DNA of 53,165 nt from an uncultured Eubacteriales bacterium (lineage in GTDB: Bacteria; Bacillota; Clostridia; Oscillospirales; Oscillospiraceae), in NCBI GenBank assembly GCA_900317425.1, contig ONGR01000014.1, forward strand, positions 1 to 53,165. The letters run 5' to 3'. The notes below the pieces were generated by a model. The model worked only from the letters and a program-made list of their open reading frames with translations, was not told the DNA's origin and searched no databases. The position numbers and the translations under genes are program-made. Below are positions 9,264 through 17,823 of the stretch, in pieces. Within the stretch, counting starts at the first letter, position 1; each line of letters begins with the position of its first letter.

Positions 9264-10601
9264 ATGATCCAGGTCAATCTGTCCAACATCCACCAGTTCA
9301 TCTCCCTGCCCTACGAGGCGGCTTTGGCCCCCCGTCTGCACATCGCCCACAAGCATCTGCAGAATCAGGACGGCGTGGGCTGTGACTTCACCGGCTGGGT
9401 CCATCTGCCGGAGAACTATGACCGGGAGGAGTTTGCCCGCATCCGGGCGGCGGCGAAGCGGATCCAGAGCGATTCCCAGGCGCTGGTGGTCATCGGCATC
9501 GGCGGGTCCTATCTGGGCGCCCGGGGCGTGATCGAGTGCCTTTGCTCCGCCAACTATAATCTGAAAAAGAAAAACACCCCCAACATCTACTTCGTGGGCA
9601 ACGGCCTCAGCTCCGATCAGCTCAGCGAGGTGATGGAACTGCTGGAGGGCGTGGATTTCTCCGTCAACGTGATCTCCAAGTCCGGCACCACCACGGAGCC
9701 GGCGGTGGCTTTCCGCTTCTTCCGCCGCCGCCTGGAGGAGAAGTACGGCGCCGAGGGCGCCGCCCGCCGCATCTACGCCACCACCGACCGGGCCCGGGGC
9801 GCCCTGAAGTCCCTGGCCGACAGCGCCGGATACGAGACCTTCGTGGTGCCTGACGACGTGGGCGGCCGCTACAGTGTGCTCACCGCCGTGGGCCTGCTGC
9901 CCATCGCCGTGGCCGGCGTCGATATCGAGGAGCTGATGGACGGCGCCGCGGAAATGATGAACGTCTGCGCCGCCGACGACATGGCGGCCAACCCGGCCTG
10001 GCAGTACGCCGGCGCCCGGTATCAGCTCTACCGCACCGGCAAGAAGATCGAGATCCTGGCGGCCTATGAGCCCAATTTCCGCTTCATGGCCGAGTGGTGG
10101 AAGCAGCTCTACGGCGAGTCCGAGGGCAAGGAGAACAAGGGCCTGTTCCCCGCCAGCGTGGAGTTCACCGCCGACCTCCACTCCATGGGCCAGTACATCC
10201 AGCAGGGCGAGCGCCATCTCCTGGAGACGGTGGTGCGCTTCGGCCCCTCCGCCCACGAGAACCCCGTGCCCTATGACGAGACCGACGGCGACGGACTGAA
10301 TTTCCTGGCCGGCAAGCCCATGGATTTCATCCGCCAGCAGGCCATGGACGGCACCCTCCTGGCCCACGTGGAGGGCGGCGTGCCCAACATCATCATCCAG
10401 ACCGGCTCCATCAACCCCTTCACCCTGGGCGAGCTGATCTATTTCTTCGAGTACGCCTGCGGCCTCAGCGGCTATCTGCTGGACGTGAATCCCTTCGATC
10501 AGCCCGGCGTGGAGGCCTATAAGAAGAACATGTTCGCCCTGCTGGGAAAGCCCGGCTATGAGGAGCTGCGCCAGACGCTGACGGAGAAGCTGGGACGGTA
10601 A
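9264..10601 (+). CDS. pgi: Glucose-6-phosphate isomerase
   Basis: 445 aa, the usual length for the shorter Gram-positive PGI. It interconverts glucose 6-phosphate and fructose 6-phosphate in the cytoplasm. Seen in the sequence are the sugar-phosphate isomerase segment [13 protein letters not shown] (about 75-90), the phosphate-binding [10 protein letters not shown] (about 139-148), [14 protein letters not shown] (about 208-221) and the C-terminal catalytic region around [16 protein letters not shown]. The start follows AGGAGGCGGCACGT. It has its own promoter and no clear terminator before the next promoter. Confidence 0.96.
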   Translation: MIQVNLSNIHQFISLPYEAALAPRLHIAHKHLQNQDGVGCDFTGWVHLPENYDREEFARIRAAAKRIQSDSQALVVIGIGGSYLGARGVIECLCSANYNLKKKNTPNIYFVGNGLSSDQLSEVMELLEGVDFSVNVISKSGTTTEPAVAFRFFRRRLEEKYGAEGAARRIYATTDRARGALKSLADSAGYETFVVPDDVGGRYSVLTAVGLLPIAVAGVDIEELMDGAAEMMNVCAADDMAANPAWQYAGARYQLYRTGKKIEILAAYEPNFRFMAEWWKQLYGESEGKENKGLFPASVEFTADLHSMGQYIQQGERHLLETVVRFGPSAHENPVPYDETDGDGLNFLAGKPMDFIRQQAMDGTLLAHVEGGVPNIIIQTGSINPFTLGELIYFFEYACGLSGYLLDVNPFDQPGVEAYKKNMFALLGKPGYEELRQTLTEKLGR

Positions 10602-10633
10602 AAATCCACAAAAAATATCCAGCTTTTTCGGCA

Positions 10634-10662
10634 TTGCCATTTTTGCCGGGATATGATATCTT
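10634..10662 (+). promoter_or_regulatory. Probable promoter of the small P-loop gene
   Basis: TTGCCA (10634-10639), 17-nt spacer, TATCTT (10657-10662), 51 nt before the ATG. Confidence 0.5.
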
Positions 10663-10712
10663 ATAGACAGGAGCAGAACCGACTCCCATTTATGAAGAAG
10701 GAGTGATTTCTT

Positions 10713-11123
10713 ATGGTTAGACTGATTATGGGCGGAAACGGTGCCGGTAAGACCAAGCAGCTTATCGAGCAGGTCCACAACGCGGTGGAGACCGAGGCCG
10801 GCAGCGTGGTGTGCATCGAGCCCAATTCGGATATGAAGTTTGACATCAGCTACAACGCCCGCCTGGTCAACGCCAGCGAGTATGGCCTGAATTCTTTTGA
10901 GTGCCTGCGGGGCTTCCTGTGCGGCCTGTACGCCGGCAATTACGATATTTCCCACGTGTTTGTGGACAACCTGTGCAAGATCGTCGGCAGCAACGATTTC
11001 GTCCAGGTGGAGAAGCTGCTGAACTGGCTGGATCGCTTCAGCGAGAAGAACGCCGTCAAGTTCACCGTCACCATCAGCGGCGAGGCGGACGACCTCACCG
11101 AGGACATGAAGCGCTTCCTGTAA
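10713..11123 (+). CDS. Small P-loop NTPase-like protein
   Basis: 136 aa starting after AGAAGGAGTGATTTCTT. A Walker A motif lies at the very N-terminus (GGNGAGKT, residues 7-14), and VFVDNL at about 83-88 could serve as Walker B. The protein looks like a minimal P-loop domain: it is shorter than ABC or kinase families and shows no ABC signature. I do not recognise a specific family and assign no function. It is transcribed alone, between a promoter after pgi and a strong terminator. Confidence 0.75.
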   Translation: MVRLIMGGNGAGKTKQLIEQVHNAVETEAGSVVCIEPNSDMKFDISYNARLVNASEYGLNSFECLRGFLCGLYAGNYDISHVFVDNLCKIVGSNDFVQVEKLLNWLDRFSEKNAVKFTVTISGEADDLTEDMKRFL

Positions 11124-11143
11124 ATCGCCATATCAAGCATATG

Positions 11144-11180
11144 AAAAGCACCCGCTCTTTGGAAAGAGCGGGTGCTTTTT
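11144..11180 (+). terminator. Strong intrinsic terminator
   Basis: 17-bp perfect stem (arms contain AGCACCCGCTCTTT and AAAGAGCGGGTGCT) with a 2-nt apex; the 3' arm ends in T6. It lies 20 nt after the stop codon at 11123. The A-run on the other side makes it potentially bidirectional. Confidence 0.92.
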
Positions 11181-11191
11181 TCCATAAGTTA

Positions 11192-11317
11192 GCCGGCCGG
11201 GGAGGGGGGCTCACCCGGCCGGCGATCATTTCAGCGAAATCGTCAGGAAGGAAGGTTTGACGAGGAGATGGGGGCGCTGAAATGAGAGGAACAGCGCCGC
11301 CGGAAAGAACGCGGCGC
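11192..11317. other. Unassigned intergenic region with four nested or consecutive hairpins
   Basis: No credible gene lies between 11181 and 11448. Hairpin 1 has arms GCCGGCCGGG (11192-11201) and CCCGGCCGGC (11214-11223). Then CATTTCAGCG (11227-11236) pairs perfectly with CGCTGAAATG (11275-11284), enclosing CGTCA (11241-11245) with TGACG (11258-11262) around a GGAAGGAAGGTT loop. A further hairpin has GCGCCGC (11294-11300) with GCGGCGC (11311-11317). It could be a structured RNA on either strand or a palindromic repeat; it matches no RNA family I know. Confidence 0.45.
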
Positions 11318-11405
11318 CCGTATCCACGAAAACACTTTACCACGCTTTTTTGAAAAAAACAATGGCAATTTTGACAAGTTCAAGGTTTTTTTACATTAAA
11401 TTGAG

Positions 11406-11441
11406 AAAAAGCGCCGGATCCCGGCTGCACGGGACCCGGCG
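11406..11441 (-). terminator. Terminator of the 67-aa gene
   Basis: On the minus strand a 12-bp stem (CGCCGGGTCCCG / CGGGATCCGGCG) with a 6-nt loop lies 8 nt past the stop codon and is followed by a short T-run. Confidence 0.8.
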
Positions 11442-11448
11442 GGGGGAT

Positions 11449-11652
11449 TCAGTTGCTCTGGCGATATACGGGATTGTCAAAATCCCGGACGATCTCGCCC
11501 CGGACCTCGTCCCAGACGTAGACCCAGTTGGTCTCGTCGAAGGCCAGGCGCATGGCAAAGTCCTTGGCCTCATAGATGTCGTTGGTCTGGAAAAAATCAC
11601 GGTAGGCGTCCTCCGGCTCGTTGATCCGGCGCCACATGATATGAAAACGCAT
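11449..11652 (-). CDS. Small conserved-looking protein of unknown function (67 aa)
   Basis: The ATG at 11652 is preferred over one 15 nt upstream because GGAGGG sits 5-6 nt before it. The protein is rich in aromatic and charged residues (MRFHIMWRRINEPEDAYRDF near the start, WVYVWDEVRGE in the middle). It has no signal peptide or membrane segment. It has a textbook promoter and terminator of its own, which argues for a real gene. I do not recognise the family. Confidence 0.75.
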   Translation of the reverse strand: MRFHIMWRRINEPEDAYRDFFQTNDIYEAKDFAMRLAFDETNWVYVWDEVRGEIVRDFDNPVYRQSN

Positions 11653-11690
11653 AGGGTCCCTCCGCATATCTTAAAAATGGGGTATTTTTC

Positions 11691-11719
11691 AGTATACCCG
11701 AAACAGCGGCAAAAATCAA
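11691..11719 (-). promoter_or_regulatory. Promoter of the 67-aa gene
   Basis: Minus-strand TTGATT (11719-11714), 17-nt spacer, TATACT (11696-11691), 39 nt before the start. Confidence 0.75.
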
Positions 11720-11811
11720 CGGTGGCTTTGGCCAAAAAAGGCAGGCAAATTTCGGCGAAAAATCCACGGGGAAAATGGGGAAAATGTCTTTTTCCCGGGG
11801 GCCGCCTGTTG

Positions 11812-11817
11812 TATAAT
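11812..11817 (+). promoter_or_regulatory. -10 element for the DUF1846 gene
   Basis: Perfect TATAAT 43 nt before the start at 11861. The matching -35 region (TTTTTC, 17 nt upstream) is poor. Confidence 0.45.
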
Positions 11818-11860
11818 ATCATTTGATATTTGTATTTGGGAAGAGAGCGAGGGATCTGCC

Positions 11861-13345
11861 TTGAAACTGGGATTTGACAACGAGAAATACCTGAAGCTGC
11901 AGGCGGAGCACATCCGGGAGCGGCGGGCCCAATTCGGCGGCAAGCTGTACCTGGAGTTCGGCGGCAAGCTGTTTGACGACTACCATGCCTCCCGTGTCCT
12001 GCCGGGCTTCGAGCCGGACAGCAAGATCCGCATGCTGGCCACCATGCGGGACGAGGTGGAGATCGTCATCGCCATCTGTGCCGCAGACATCGAGAAGAAC
12101 AAGATCCGGGGCGACCTGGGCATCAGCTATGACGACGACGTGCTGCGGCTCATCGACGTGTTCCGGGAGCTGGGCTTCTACGTGGGCAGCGTGGTCATCA
12201 CCCAGTACGCCGGACAGGCCGCCGCGGACACCTTCATCGCCCGGCTCACCCAGCTGGGCATCCGCAGCTACAAGCACTATCCCATCGCAGGCTATCCCTC
12301 CAACGTGGCCCACATCGTCAGCGACGAGGGCCTGGGCAAGAACGACTATATCGAGACCAGCCGCTCCGTGGTGGTGGTCACCGCCCCGGGCCCCGGCAGC
12401 GGCAAGATGGCCACCTGCCTGAGCCAGCTCTATCACGAGAACAAGCGGGGCATCCGGGCCGGCTACGCCAAGTACGAGACCTTCCCCATCTGGAACCTGC
12501 CGCTGAAGCACCCGGTGAACCTGGCCTATGAGGCCGCCACCGCCGACCTCAACGACGTGAATATGATCGACCCCTTCCATCTGGAGGCCTACGGTCAGAC
12601 CACTGTCAACTACAACCGGGACGTGGAGATCTTCCCGGTGCTGGCCACCATGTTTGAGAAGATCCAGGGCAAGTGCCCCTACCGGTCCCCCACGGACATG
12701 GGGGTGAACATGGCGGGCTTTGCCATCGTGGACGACGAGGCCTGTCAGGAGGCCAGCCGCATGGAGATCCTGCGGCGGTACTATGCCGGTCTGGTGGACC
12801 GGGCCAAGGGAAACTGCGACGACACCGTGGTCACCAAGCTGGAGCTGGTGATGCAGCAGGCGGGCGTCACGGCGGACATCTGCCCGGCGGTGCAGGTGAG
12901 CCTGGACAAGGCCGCCGAGACCGGCGCTCCCGCCGGCGCCATGGAGCTGTCCGACGGCACCATCGTCACCGGCCGGACCTCGTCCCTGCTGGGACCCAGC
13001 GCGGCGCTGCTGCTGAACGCCCTGAAGTATATGGCGGGCATCGACCACCGGCTGGAGCTGATCCCCGCCCACGTGATCGAGCCCATCAGCACCATGAAGA
13101 CCGGCTATCTGGGCCACCGCAATCCCCGCCTCCACTCCGACGAGGTACTCATCGCCCTGACCATCTCCGCCCTCAGCAATCCCCTGGCCGCCATGGCCCA
13201 GCAGCAGCTCACCGCCTTGCGGGGCTGCGACGCCCACTTTACGGTGATCCTCTCCGAGGAGGACGCCAAGCTCTATAAGCGCCTGGGCATCCACGTCAGC
13301 TGCGAGCCCAAGTACGAGATGCGCCGGCTGTATCACAGGAAGTAA
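11861..13345 (+). CDS. DUF1846 domain protein
   Basis: 494 aa, starting at a TTG after GAGCGAGGGATCTGCC; no in-frame ATG lies nearby upstream, and the N-terminus [13 protein letters not shown] is typical of the family. DUF1846 proteins are conserved across Firmicutes and Actinobacteria and have no firm function. A glycine-rich P-loop-like segment, [16 protein letters not shown], lies at about residues 177-192. The body includes long conserved stretches such as [19 protein letters not shown]. It is cytoplasmic and lies directly upstream of tex, with a GC-rich hairpin in between. Confidence 0.9.
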   Translation: MKLGFDNEKYLKLQAEHIRERRAQFGGKLYLEFGGKLFDDYHASRVLPGFEPDSKIRMLATMRDEVEIVIAICAADIEKNKIRGDLGISYDDDVLRLIDVFRELGFYVGSVVITQYAGQAAADTFIARLTQLGIRSYKHYPIAGYPSNVAHIVSDEGLGKNDYIETSRSVVVVTAPGPGSGKMATCLSQLYHENKRGIRAGYAKYETFPIWNLPLKHPVNLAYEAATADLNDVNMIDPFHLEAYGQTTVNYNRDVEIFPVLATMFEKIQGKCPYRSPTDMGVNMAGFAIVDDEACQEASRMEILRRYYAGLVDRAKGNCDDTVVTKLELVMQQAGVTADICPAVQVSLDKAAETGAPAGAMELSDGTIVTGRTSSLLGPSAALLLNALKYMAGIDHRLELIPAHVIEPISTMKTGYLGHRNPRLHSDEVLIALTISALSNPLAAMAQQQLTALRGCDAHFTVILSEEDAKLYKRLGIHVSCEPKYEMRRLYHRK

Positions 13346-13359
13346 TATGAACAACGCGG

Positions 13360-13391
13360 AAATGACCCCGCCGCGGCGGGGTCATTTCTTG
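13360..13391 (+). terminator. Possible terminator between the DUF1846 gene and tex
   Basis: 13-bp perfect hairpin AAATGACCCCGCC / GGCGGGGTCATTT with a GC apex, followed by only a broken T-run (CTTGTCC). It could attenuate rather than stop transcription. Confidence 0.5.
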
Positions 13392-13410
13392 TCCACGAAA
13401 GGAAACGATT

Positions 13411-15564
13411 ATGACCGATATCATCACCACCCTGGCCCGGGAGCTGAAGCAGCCGGAGCAGTATGTACGCAACGTGGTGCAGCTCTTAGACGAGGGCAAC
13501 ACCATCCCCTTCATCGCCCGGTACCGCAAGGAGCTCCACGGCTCCATGGACGACACCACCCTGCGAACGCTGGCTGACCGGCTCACCTATCTGCGGAATC
13601 TGGCGCAGCGGAAGGAGGAGGTCAAGAACGCCGTCGCCGGTCAGGAGAAGCTGACCGACGAGCTCGCCGCCGCCATCGACGCCGCCAAGACGTTGGCCGA
13701 GGTGGAGGACCTCTACCGCCCCTACAAGCAGAAGCGCCGCACCCGGGCCACCATGGCAAAGGAGAAGGGCCTGGAGCCGCTGGCCCTGGCCATCTTTGCC
13801 CAGGAGAAGGGCAACGACCCCGCCGCTCTGGCTGTGGATTATATCGATCCGGAGAAGGGCGTGGAGACGGCGGAGGACGCATTGGCCGGCGCCAGCGACA
13901 TCATTGCCGAGATGCTGTCCGACGACGCCGCCATCCGCAAGGAGCTGCGCCAGCTGATCGGCCGCAAGGGCACCCTCCGCACCGTCGCCGCCAGGGAGGA
14001 GGACAGCGTCTACCGGCTGTACTACGATTTTGAGCAGGCCATCCCCAAGCTGGCGGGCCACCAGATCCTGGCCATCAACCGGGGCGAGAAGGAGGAGTTT
14101 TTGAAGGCCTCCGTGGCTATTGACCGCTCCTGGGCTCTGGGGCTGCTGTGGAACCGGTGCGTCAAGGGAAACAGCCCTTGCGCCGCCTTCGTGCAGACCG
14201 CCGCCGAGGACGCCTACGACCGGCTGATCTTCCCCTCCCTGGAGCGGGAGACGCGCTCCGGCCTCACCGACACGGCGGCGGAGGGGGCCATCCGCAACTT
14301 CGCCCTGAACCTGAAGCCCCTGCTGATGCAGCCGCCGGTAAAGGGCCACGTGACCATGGGCCTGGATCCCGGCTACGCCCACGGCTGCAAGGTGGCGGTG
14401 ATCGACGGCACCGGCAAGGTGCTGGACACCGCCGTGGTCTACCCCACCTACGGCCAGCGCCAGAAGGACGAGGCCATTCGGAAGCTGTCCGCCATGATCC
14501 GCCGCCACGGCGTGACCCACATCGCCATCGGCAACGGCACCGCCAGCCGGGAGACGGAGCAGATGGCGGTGGAGATGATCCGGGATCTGCCCGGCGTCAG
14601 CTATATGATCGTCAACGAGGCCGGTGCCTCGGTGTACTCCGCCAGCAAGCTGGCGGCGGAGGAGTTCCCGGAGTACGACGTGAACCTGCGCAGCGCCGTG
14701 TCCATCGCCCGGCGGATGCAGGACCCGCTGGCGGAGCTGGTGAAGATCGACCCCAAGGCCATCGGCGTGGGCCAGTATCAGCACGATATGCCCCAGAAGC
14801 GGCTGGACGAGACGCTGGCCGGCGTGGTGGAGGACTGCGTCAACGCCGTGGGCGTGGACGTGAACACCGCCAGCCCCAGTCTGCTGGGCCGGGTCTCCGG
14901 CCTGACGGCCGCCACGGCCAGGAATATCGTCAAATACCGGGAGGAGAACGGCGCCTTCACCACCCGCAAGCAGCTTTTGAAGGTGCCCAAGCTGGGGCCC
15001 AAGGCTTTTGAGCAGTGCGCCGGCTTCCTGCGGGTGCCGGAGAGCAAGGCCATCCTGGACAACACCGGCGTCCACCCGGAGAGCTACGGCGCCGCCGGGG
15101 AGCTGTTGACCCTGTGCGGCTATACCCTCTCCGACGTGGCGGCGGGGGAGATCGCCCTGCTGGAGCAGAAGGTGAAGCTGCTGGGGGAGGAGAAGGTGGC
15201 GGCAAAGCTGGGCATCGGCGTGCCCACCCTCCGGGACGTGGTGAAGGAGCTCCTCAAGCCGGGCCGTGACGTCCGTGACGACCTGCCCGCCCCCATCCTG
15301 CGCACCGACGTGCTGGACATGAAGGACCTGAAGCCCGGCATGGTCCTCAGCGGTACCGTCCGCAACGTGGTGGACTTCGGCGTGTTCGTGGACATCGGCG
15401 TCCACCAGGACGGCCTGGTCCACATCTCCCAGGTGTGCAATAAGTTTATCCGCCACCCCAGCGAGGTGGTGTCCGTGGGCGACGTCGTGAAGGTGGTGGT
15501 GCTGGACGTGGACGAGAAGAAGCACCGCATCAGCCTGTCCATGAAGCAGGTGCCCAAGAGCTGA
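13411..15564 (+). CDS. tex: Tex family nucleic-acid-binding protein
   Basis: 717 aa, full length for Tex. The order is the expected one: N-terminal helical Tex domain (QYVRNVVQLLDEGNTIPFIA at about 18-37, then ARYRKELHGSMDDTTLR), a YqgF/RNase H-like domain near 315 (MGLDPGYAHGCKVAVIDG), helix-hairpin-helix elements at about 480-550 (VDVNTASPSLLGRVSGLT), and a C-terminal S1 RNA-binding domain at about 638-712 (GMVLSGTVRNVVDFGVFVD). Tex associates with RNA/ribosomes and the transcription machinery; its precise role is still loosely defined. The start follows CGAAAGGAAACGATT. Confidence 0.95.
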   Translation: MTDIITTLARELKQPEQYVRNVVQLLDEGNTIPFIARYRKELHGSMDDTTLRTLADRLTYLRNLAQRKEEVKNAVAGQEKLTDELAAAIDAAKTLAEVEDLYRPYKQKRRTRATMAKEKGLEPLALAIFAQEKGNDPAALAVDYIDPEKGVETAEDALAGASDIIAEMLSDDAAIRKELRQLIGRKGTLRTVAAREEDSVYRLYYDFEQAIPKLAGHQILAINRGEKEEFLKASVAIDRSWALGLLWNRCVKGNSPCAAFVQTAAEDAYDRLIFPSLERETRSGLTDTAAEGAIRNFALNLKPLLMQPPVKGHVTMGLDPGYAHGCKVAVIDGTGKVLDTAVVYPTYGQRQKDEAIRKLSAMIRRHGVTHIAIGNGTASRETEQMAVEMIRDLPGVSYMIVNEAGASVYSASKLAAEEFPEYDVNLRSAVSIARRMQDPLAELVKIDPKAIGVGQYQHDMPQKRLDETLAGVVEDCVNAVGVDVNTASPSLLGRVSGLTAATARNIVKYREENGAFTTRKQLLKVPKLGPKAFEQCAGFLRVPESKAILDNTGVHPESYGAAGELLTLCGYTLSDVAAGEIALLEQKVKLLGEEKVAAKLGIGVPTLRDVVKELLKPGRDVRDDLPAPILRTDVLDMKDLKPGMVLSGTVRNVVDFGVFVDIGVHQDGLVHISQVCNKFIRHPSEVVSVGDVVKVVVLDVDEKKHRISLSMKQVPKS

Positions 15565-15574
15565 ATGACAACAG

Positions 15575-15605
15575 AAAAGGGGGACGCTCCACGAGCGTCC
15601 CTCTC
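15575..15605. repeat. Left copy of a 31-nt inverted repeat (terminator-like palindrome)
   Basis: It contains the palindrome GGGACGCTCCACGAGCGTCC after tex. It is the reverse complement of 15806-15836, with about 28 of 31 positions matching, and the loop sequence CCACG becomes CGTGG in the other copy. Here the hairpin is followed by CTCTCGG rather than a T-run, so it is a poor terminator for tex. Confidence 0.7.
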
Positions 15606-15619
15606 GGCTTATGAAAAAG

Positions 15620-15797
15620 TCTCACAGAGTTCCGCCGCCGCAGCGGCAGAAGACATCAGATCGTCATTTCTGACGACATGTGCGTCAGAAATGACACTTC
15701 TCAGACCACGCAGTGTGCGAATGGTACGCCAGGGGACGTACCATGAGTGCGCGGAGTGGGCTGCAAGCCCCCTCGAAAAAGTGGCACACTTTTTCGA
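15620..15797. repeat. Multi-hairpin interspersed repeat, copy A
   Basis: No gene is credible here. In order: GCCGC-CGCA-GCGGC; TCATTTCTGACG-7 nt-CGTCAGAAATGA; a conserved linker CTTCTCAGACC; a hairpin ending in TGGTACG/CGTACCA; GGGCT-GCA-AGCCC; and TCGAAAAAGT-GGCAC-ACTTTTTCGA. The same architecture with conserved linkers and re-paired stems occurs at 42402-42564. See findings. Confidence 0.75.
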
Positions 15798-15800
15798 CAA

Positions 15801-15836
15801 TAAAAAAGAGGGACGCTCGTGGAGCGTCCCTCTTTT
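15801..15836 (-). terminator. Terminator of spoIIID (right copy of the inverted repeat)
   Basis: On the minus strand the hairpin GAGGGACGCT-CCACG-AGCGTCCCTC is followed by TTTTTTA, starting right at the spoIIID stop codon. It is also the right-hand partner of the inverted repeat at 15575-15605. Confidence 0.85.
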
Positions 15837-16083
15837 ATTCTCCTTTGTACTTCCGCCGGGTGGCCATGCCGCCCCGGATATGGCGCTGGGCCTTGTTCTC
15901 GTCCAGGATCTCCTTCACCTGCAGCCACAGCGCCCGGTTGTAAAGGGGCAGCCGCTCGGAAAGGTCCTTGTGTACCGTGGATTTGCTGATGCCGAACTTC
16001 TTGGCGGCGGCACGCACCGTCGTGCGGTTTTCTATGAGGTAAAGGGCCAGCTGCTCGGCCCGTTGTTCCAGATTTTCTTTGAT
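15835..16083 (-). CDS. spoIIID: Stage III sporulation protein D (SpoIIID), non-canonical start
   Basis: 82 aa if read from the first codon with a spaced Shine-Dalgarno. SpoIIID is the small DNA-binding regulator of the sporulation mother cell, acting after sigma-E. The recognition helix region VRAAAKKFGISKSTVHKDLS (about 23-42) and the C-terminal RHIRGGMATRRKYKGE are diagnostic. In frame, a TAG stop lies only two codons before ATC-AAA-GAA-AAT, so no ATG, GTG or TTG can start the full N-terminal helix. GGGGAG lies 9 nt before the ATC. Either ATC is used as start, or 2 nt are missing relative to an ancestor. A GTG start at 16017 would remove a needed helix. Confidence 0.85.
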   Translation of the reverse strand: MKENLEQRAEQLALYLIENRTTVRAAAKKFGISKSTVHKDLSERLPLYNRALWLQVKEILDENKAQRHIRGGMATRRKYKGE

Positions 16084-16236
16084 AGCCTACCACTCCCCAC
16101 ATGTGCTTTGACGGTACATATATATGCAGAGGGGGCAGGGGATAGAAGGTCAGAAGGACCCACAGGCACCCTTTCTTCCGCCGCATCCCGGTGACGGCGC
16201 AGATTCCGGGCAGGCCGCGATACTTGCACAAAAGCA

Positions 16237-16265
16237 TTGGAAAACCCCGTAAGTTATGGTACAAT
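16237..16265 (+). promoter_or_regulatory. Promoter of the PAS/AAA+ regulator gene
   Basis: TTGGAA (16237-16242), 17-nt spacer, TACAAT (16260-16265), 87 nt before the start at 16353. Confidence 0.6.
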
Positions 16266-16352
16266 CTGTTTATGAAATCAACCGCGCATAGATAAAACCG
16301 GAGAGACGAGAGAGACGGGCCGTTTGGCCCCGGGAGCCGGAGGTGCAAGAGA

Positions 16353-17699
16353 ATGACTCTGTCAAAGGAACTGAGGCAGATATTCAATGCCATGCGGGAG
16401 GGCATCCTGATCATTGACACGGACGGCGTGATTGTCTTCGGCAACGAGGCCTACCGGCGCTTTCTGAACCGGGAGGGCGGCGGCGAGGATATCGGCGATA
16501 TCGCCGGCTACTACCTCCGGGATCTGCGGCCCGGTGCGCGCCTGCCGGAGGTGCTCAGGACGGGCCGCCCCATCCTCCAGGAGCCCCGCCAGGAGGTGGA
16601 GGACGTGTACTTCGTCAACATGTACCCCATCTTCGCTGACGACGGCAAGACCATGCTGGGCGGCCTGTCGGTGGTCACCTTTATGGAGGACGCCACCACC
16701 TTTCAGAAGCTGCTCCAGGGCGCGGAGCAGAGAGGACGTCAGATGCTGCACCGCATCAGTAAGGCGGAGAGCACCTTCCACACCGTGGTGGCCCGGGGCG
16801 AAAAATCCGTGGCGTGCAAGGAATTTGCCCAGCGGGTGGCCGCCAGCGACGCGCCGGTATTGCTGACGGGGGAGAGCGGCGTGGGAAAGGACATCTACGC
16901 CCAGGCCATTCACAACGCCAGTCCCCGCAGCCACGGGGTGTTCACCGCCATCAACTGCGCCACCTTCAACCCCGAGACGCTGAACAGCGAGCTGTTCGGC
17001 TATGTGGGCGGCGCCTTCCCCGGCGCCAACCCCAACGGGAAAATCGGCCTGTTTGAAGCCGCGGAGGGCGGCACGCTGCTGCTGGATGAGATCGGCGAAA
17101 TGCGGCCGGATGTTCAGTCCAAGCTGCTGCGGACCCTCCAGGAGCGGACCATCCGCCCGGTGGGCGGCGTGACGGAGATCCCCGTTGACGTGCGGATCAT
17201 CGCCGCCACCAGCGCCGATCTGGATCAGTATATCCGGGAGGGACGGTTCCGCGCCGATCTCTATTACCGGCTCAATATCTTCCGGGTGGCCATTCCGCCC
17301 CTGCGGGAGCGGATGGAGGATCTGCCCTTCCTGACCCGTCAGTTCCTGGGAGAGATATCCTCGACCATGAAGCGCACCATCTCCATCAGCCCCGAAGCCA
17401 TGAACCAGCTGAAGCTCCATGACTGGCCGGGCAACGTCCGGGAGCTGCGGAACGTGCTGGAATTCTCCGCCTTTCTCTCCTCCGACGGCATCATCCACCG
17501 GGAGAGCCTGCCGCCCCACGTGGGCGCTGCCAAGTGGCGGGATACCACCAGCCTCTATGAGCGGGTGAAACGCTACGAGCGCTCGGAGATCCAGAAGGCC
17601 CTCCAGTACTACGGCGACGATCTGAAAGGCAAAAAGGCGGCAGCGGCGGAGCTGGGCATTTCCCTGGCAAGCCTGTACAGCAAGCTAAAAGAGGAATAA
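16353..17699 (+). CDS. PAS/AAA+/Fis-type transcriptional regulator with altered GAFTGA loop
   Basis: 448 aa. A PAS sensor domain (about 5-120) is followed by a sigma-54-activator-type AAA+ domain (about 145-375) with Walker A GESGVGKD (173-180) and Walker B LLLDEIGEM (242-250). A Fis-like helix-turn-helix closes the protein (GKKAAAAELGISLASLYSKL, about 425-444). The sigma-54 contact loop reads GAFPGA (220-225) instead of GAFTGA. From TyrR-like relatives lacking this motif, it may act at sigma-70-type promoters; that is inference. It probably responds to a small ligand at the PAS domain and controls the transporter/AtuA operon just downstream, where three identical-type palindromes lie. Confidence 0.88.
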   Translation: MTLSKELRQIFNAMREGILIIDTDGVIVFGNEAYRRFLNREGGGEDIGDIAGYYLRDLRPGARLPEVLRTGRPILQEPRQEVEDVYFVNMYPIFADDGKTMLGGLSVVTFMEDATTFQKLLQGAEQRGRQMLHRISKAESTFHTVVARGEKSVACKEFAQRVAASDAPVLLTGESGVGKDIYAQAIHNASPRSHGVFTAINCATFNPETLNSELFGYVGGAFPGANPNGKIGLFEAAEGGTLLLDEIGEMRPDVQSKLLRTLQERTIRPVGGVTEIPVDVRIIAATSADLDQYIREGRFRADLYYRLNIFRVAIPPLRERMEDLPFLTRQFLGEISSTMKRTISISPEAMNQLKLHDWPGNVRELRNVLEFSAFLSSDGIIHRESLPPHVGAAKWRDTTSLYERVKRYERSEIQKALQYYGDDLKGKKAAAAELGISLASLYSKLKEE

Positions 17700-17709
17700 T
17701 TTTTCTGAA

Positions 17710-17747
17710 ATTCCAGAAATCTGCAAACGATTCCAGAAATCTGGAAT
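17710..17747. promoter_or_regulatory. Two palindromic operators O1 and O2
   Basis: O2 (17730-17747) is ATTCCAG-AAAT-CTGGAAT, a perfect 7-bp inverted repeat. O1 (17710-17727) is the same with a degenerate right half (ATTCCAG-AAAT-CTGCAAA). Their starts are exactly 20 bp apart, about two helical turns. Likely bound by the regulator encoded immediately upstream. Confidence 0.7.
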
Positions 17748-17796
17748 ACAGAAAACCGTTTAAAATCAAAGGTTTAGAAGAAGTAAGCACCACCGT

Positions 17797-17814
17797 ATTC
17801 CAGAAAGCTGGAAT
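17797..17814. promoter_or_regulatory. Palindromic operator O3
   Basis: ATTCCAG-AAAG-CTGGAAT, the third copy of the same 18-bp motif, ending 9 bp before the TTGACG -35 box. Confidence 0.7.
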
Positions 17815-17823
17815 GCGGTGGTG

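Noticed and set aside
11227-11284. A small SRP RNA (4.5S-like) because of GTCAGGAAGGAAGG
   Set aside because: Only a short resemblance to the conserved SRP loop; the expected GCAGCC side and long helix are missing.
13347-13577. A 76-codon frame over the start of tex
   Set aside because: It overlaps the hairpin and the tex coding sequence in another frame and has no support.
16084-16160. A sigma-E promoter for spoIIID (TTCTATC-N14-CATATATA on the minus strand)
   Set aside because: Spacing is right but both boxes match the consensus only in part; too weak to list as a feature.
16084-16236. A short minus-strand gene upstream of spoIIID in the frame containing MLLCKYRGLPGICAVTG
   Set aside because: No good ribosome site, it runs out of frame into spoIIID, and composition is not gene-like.
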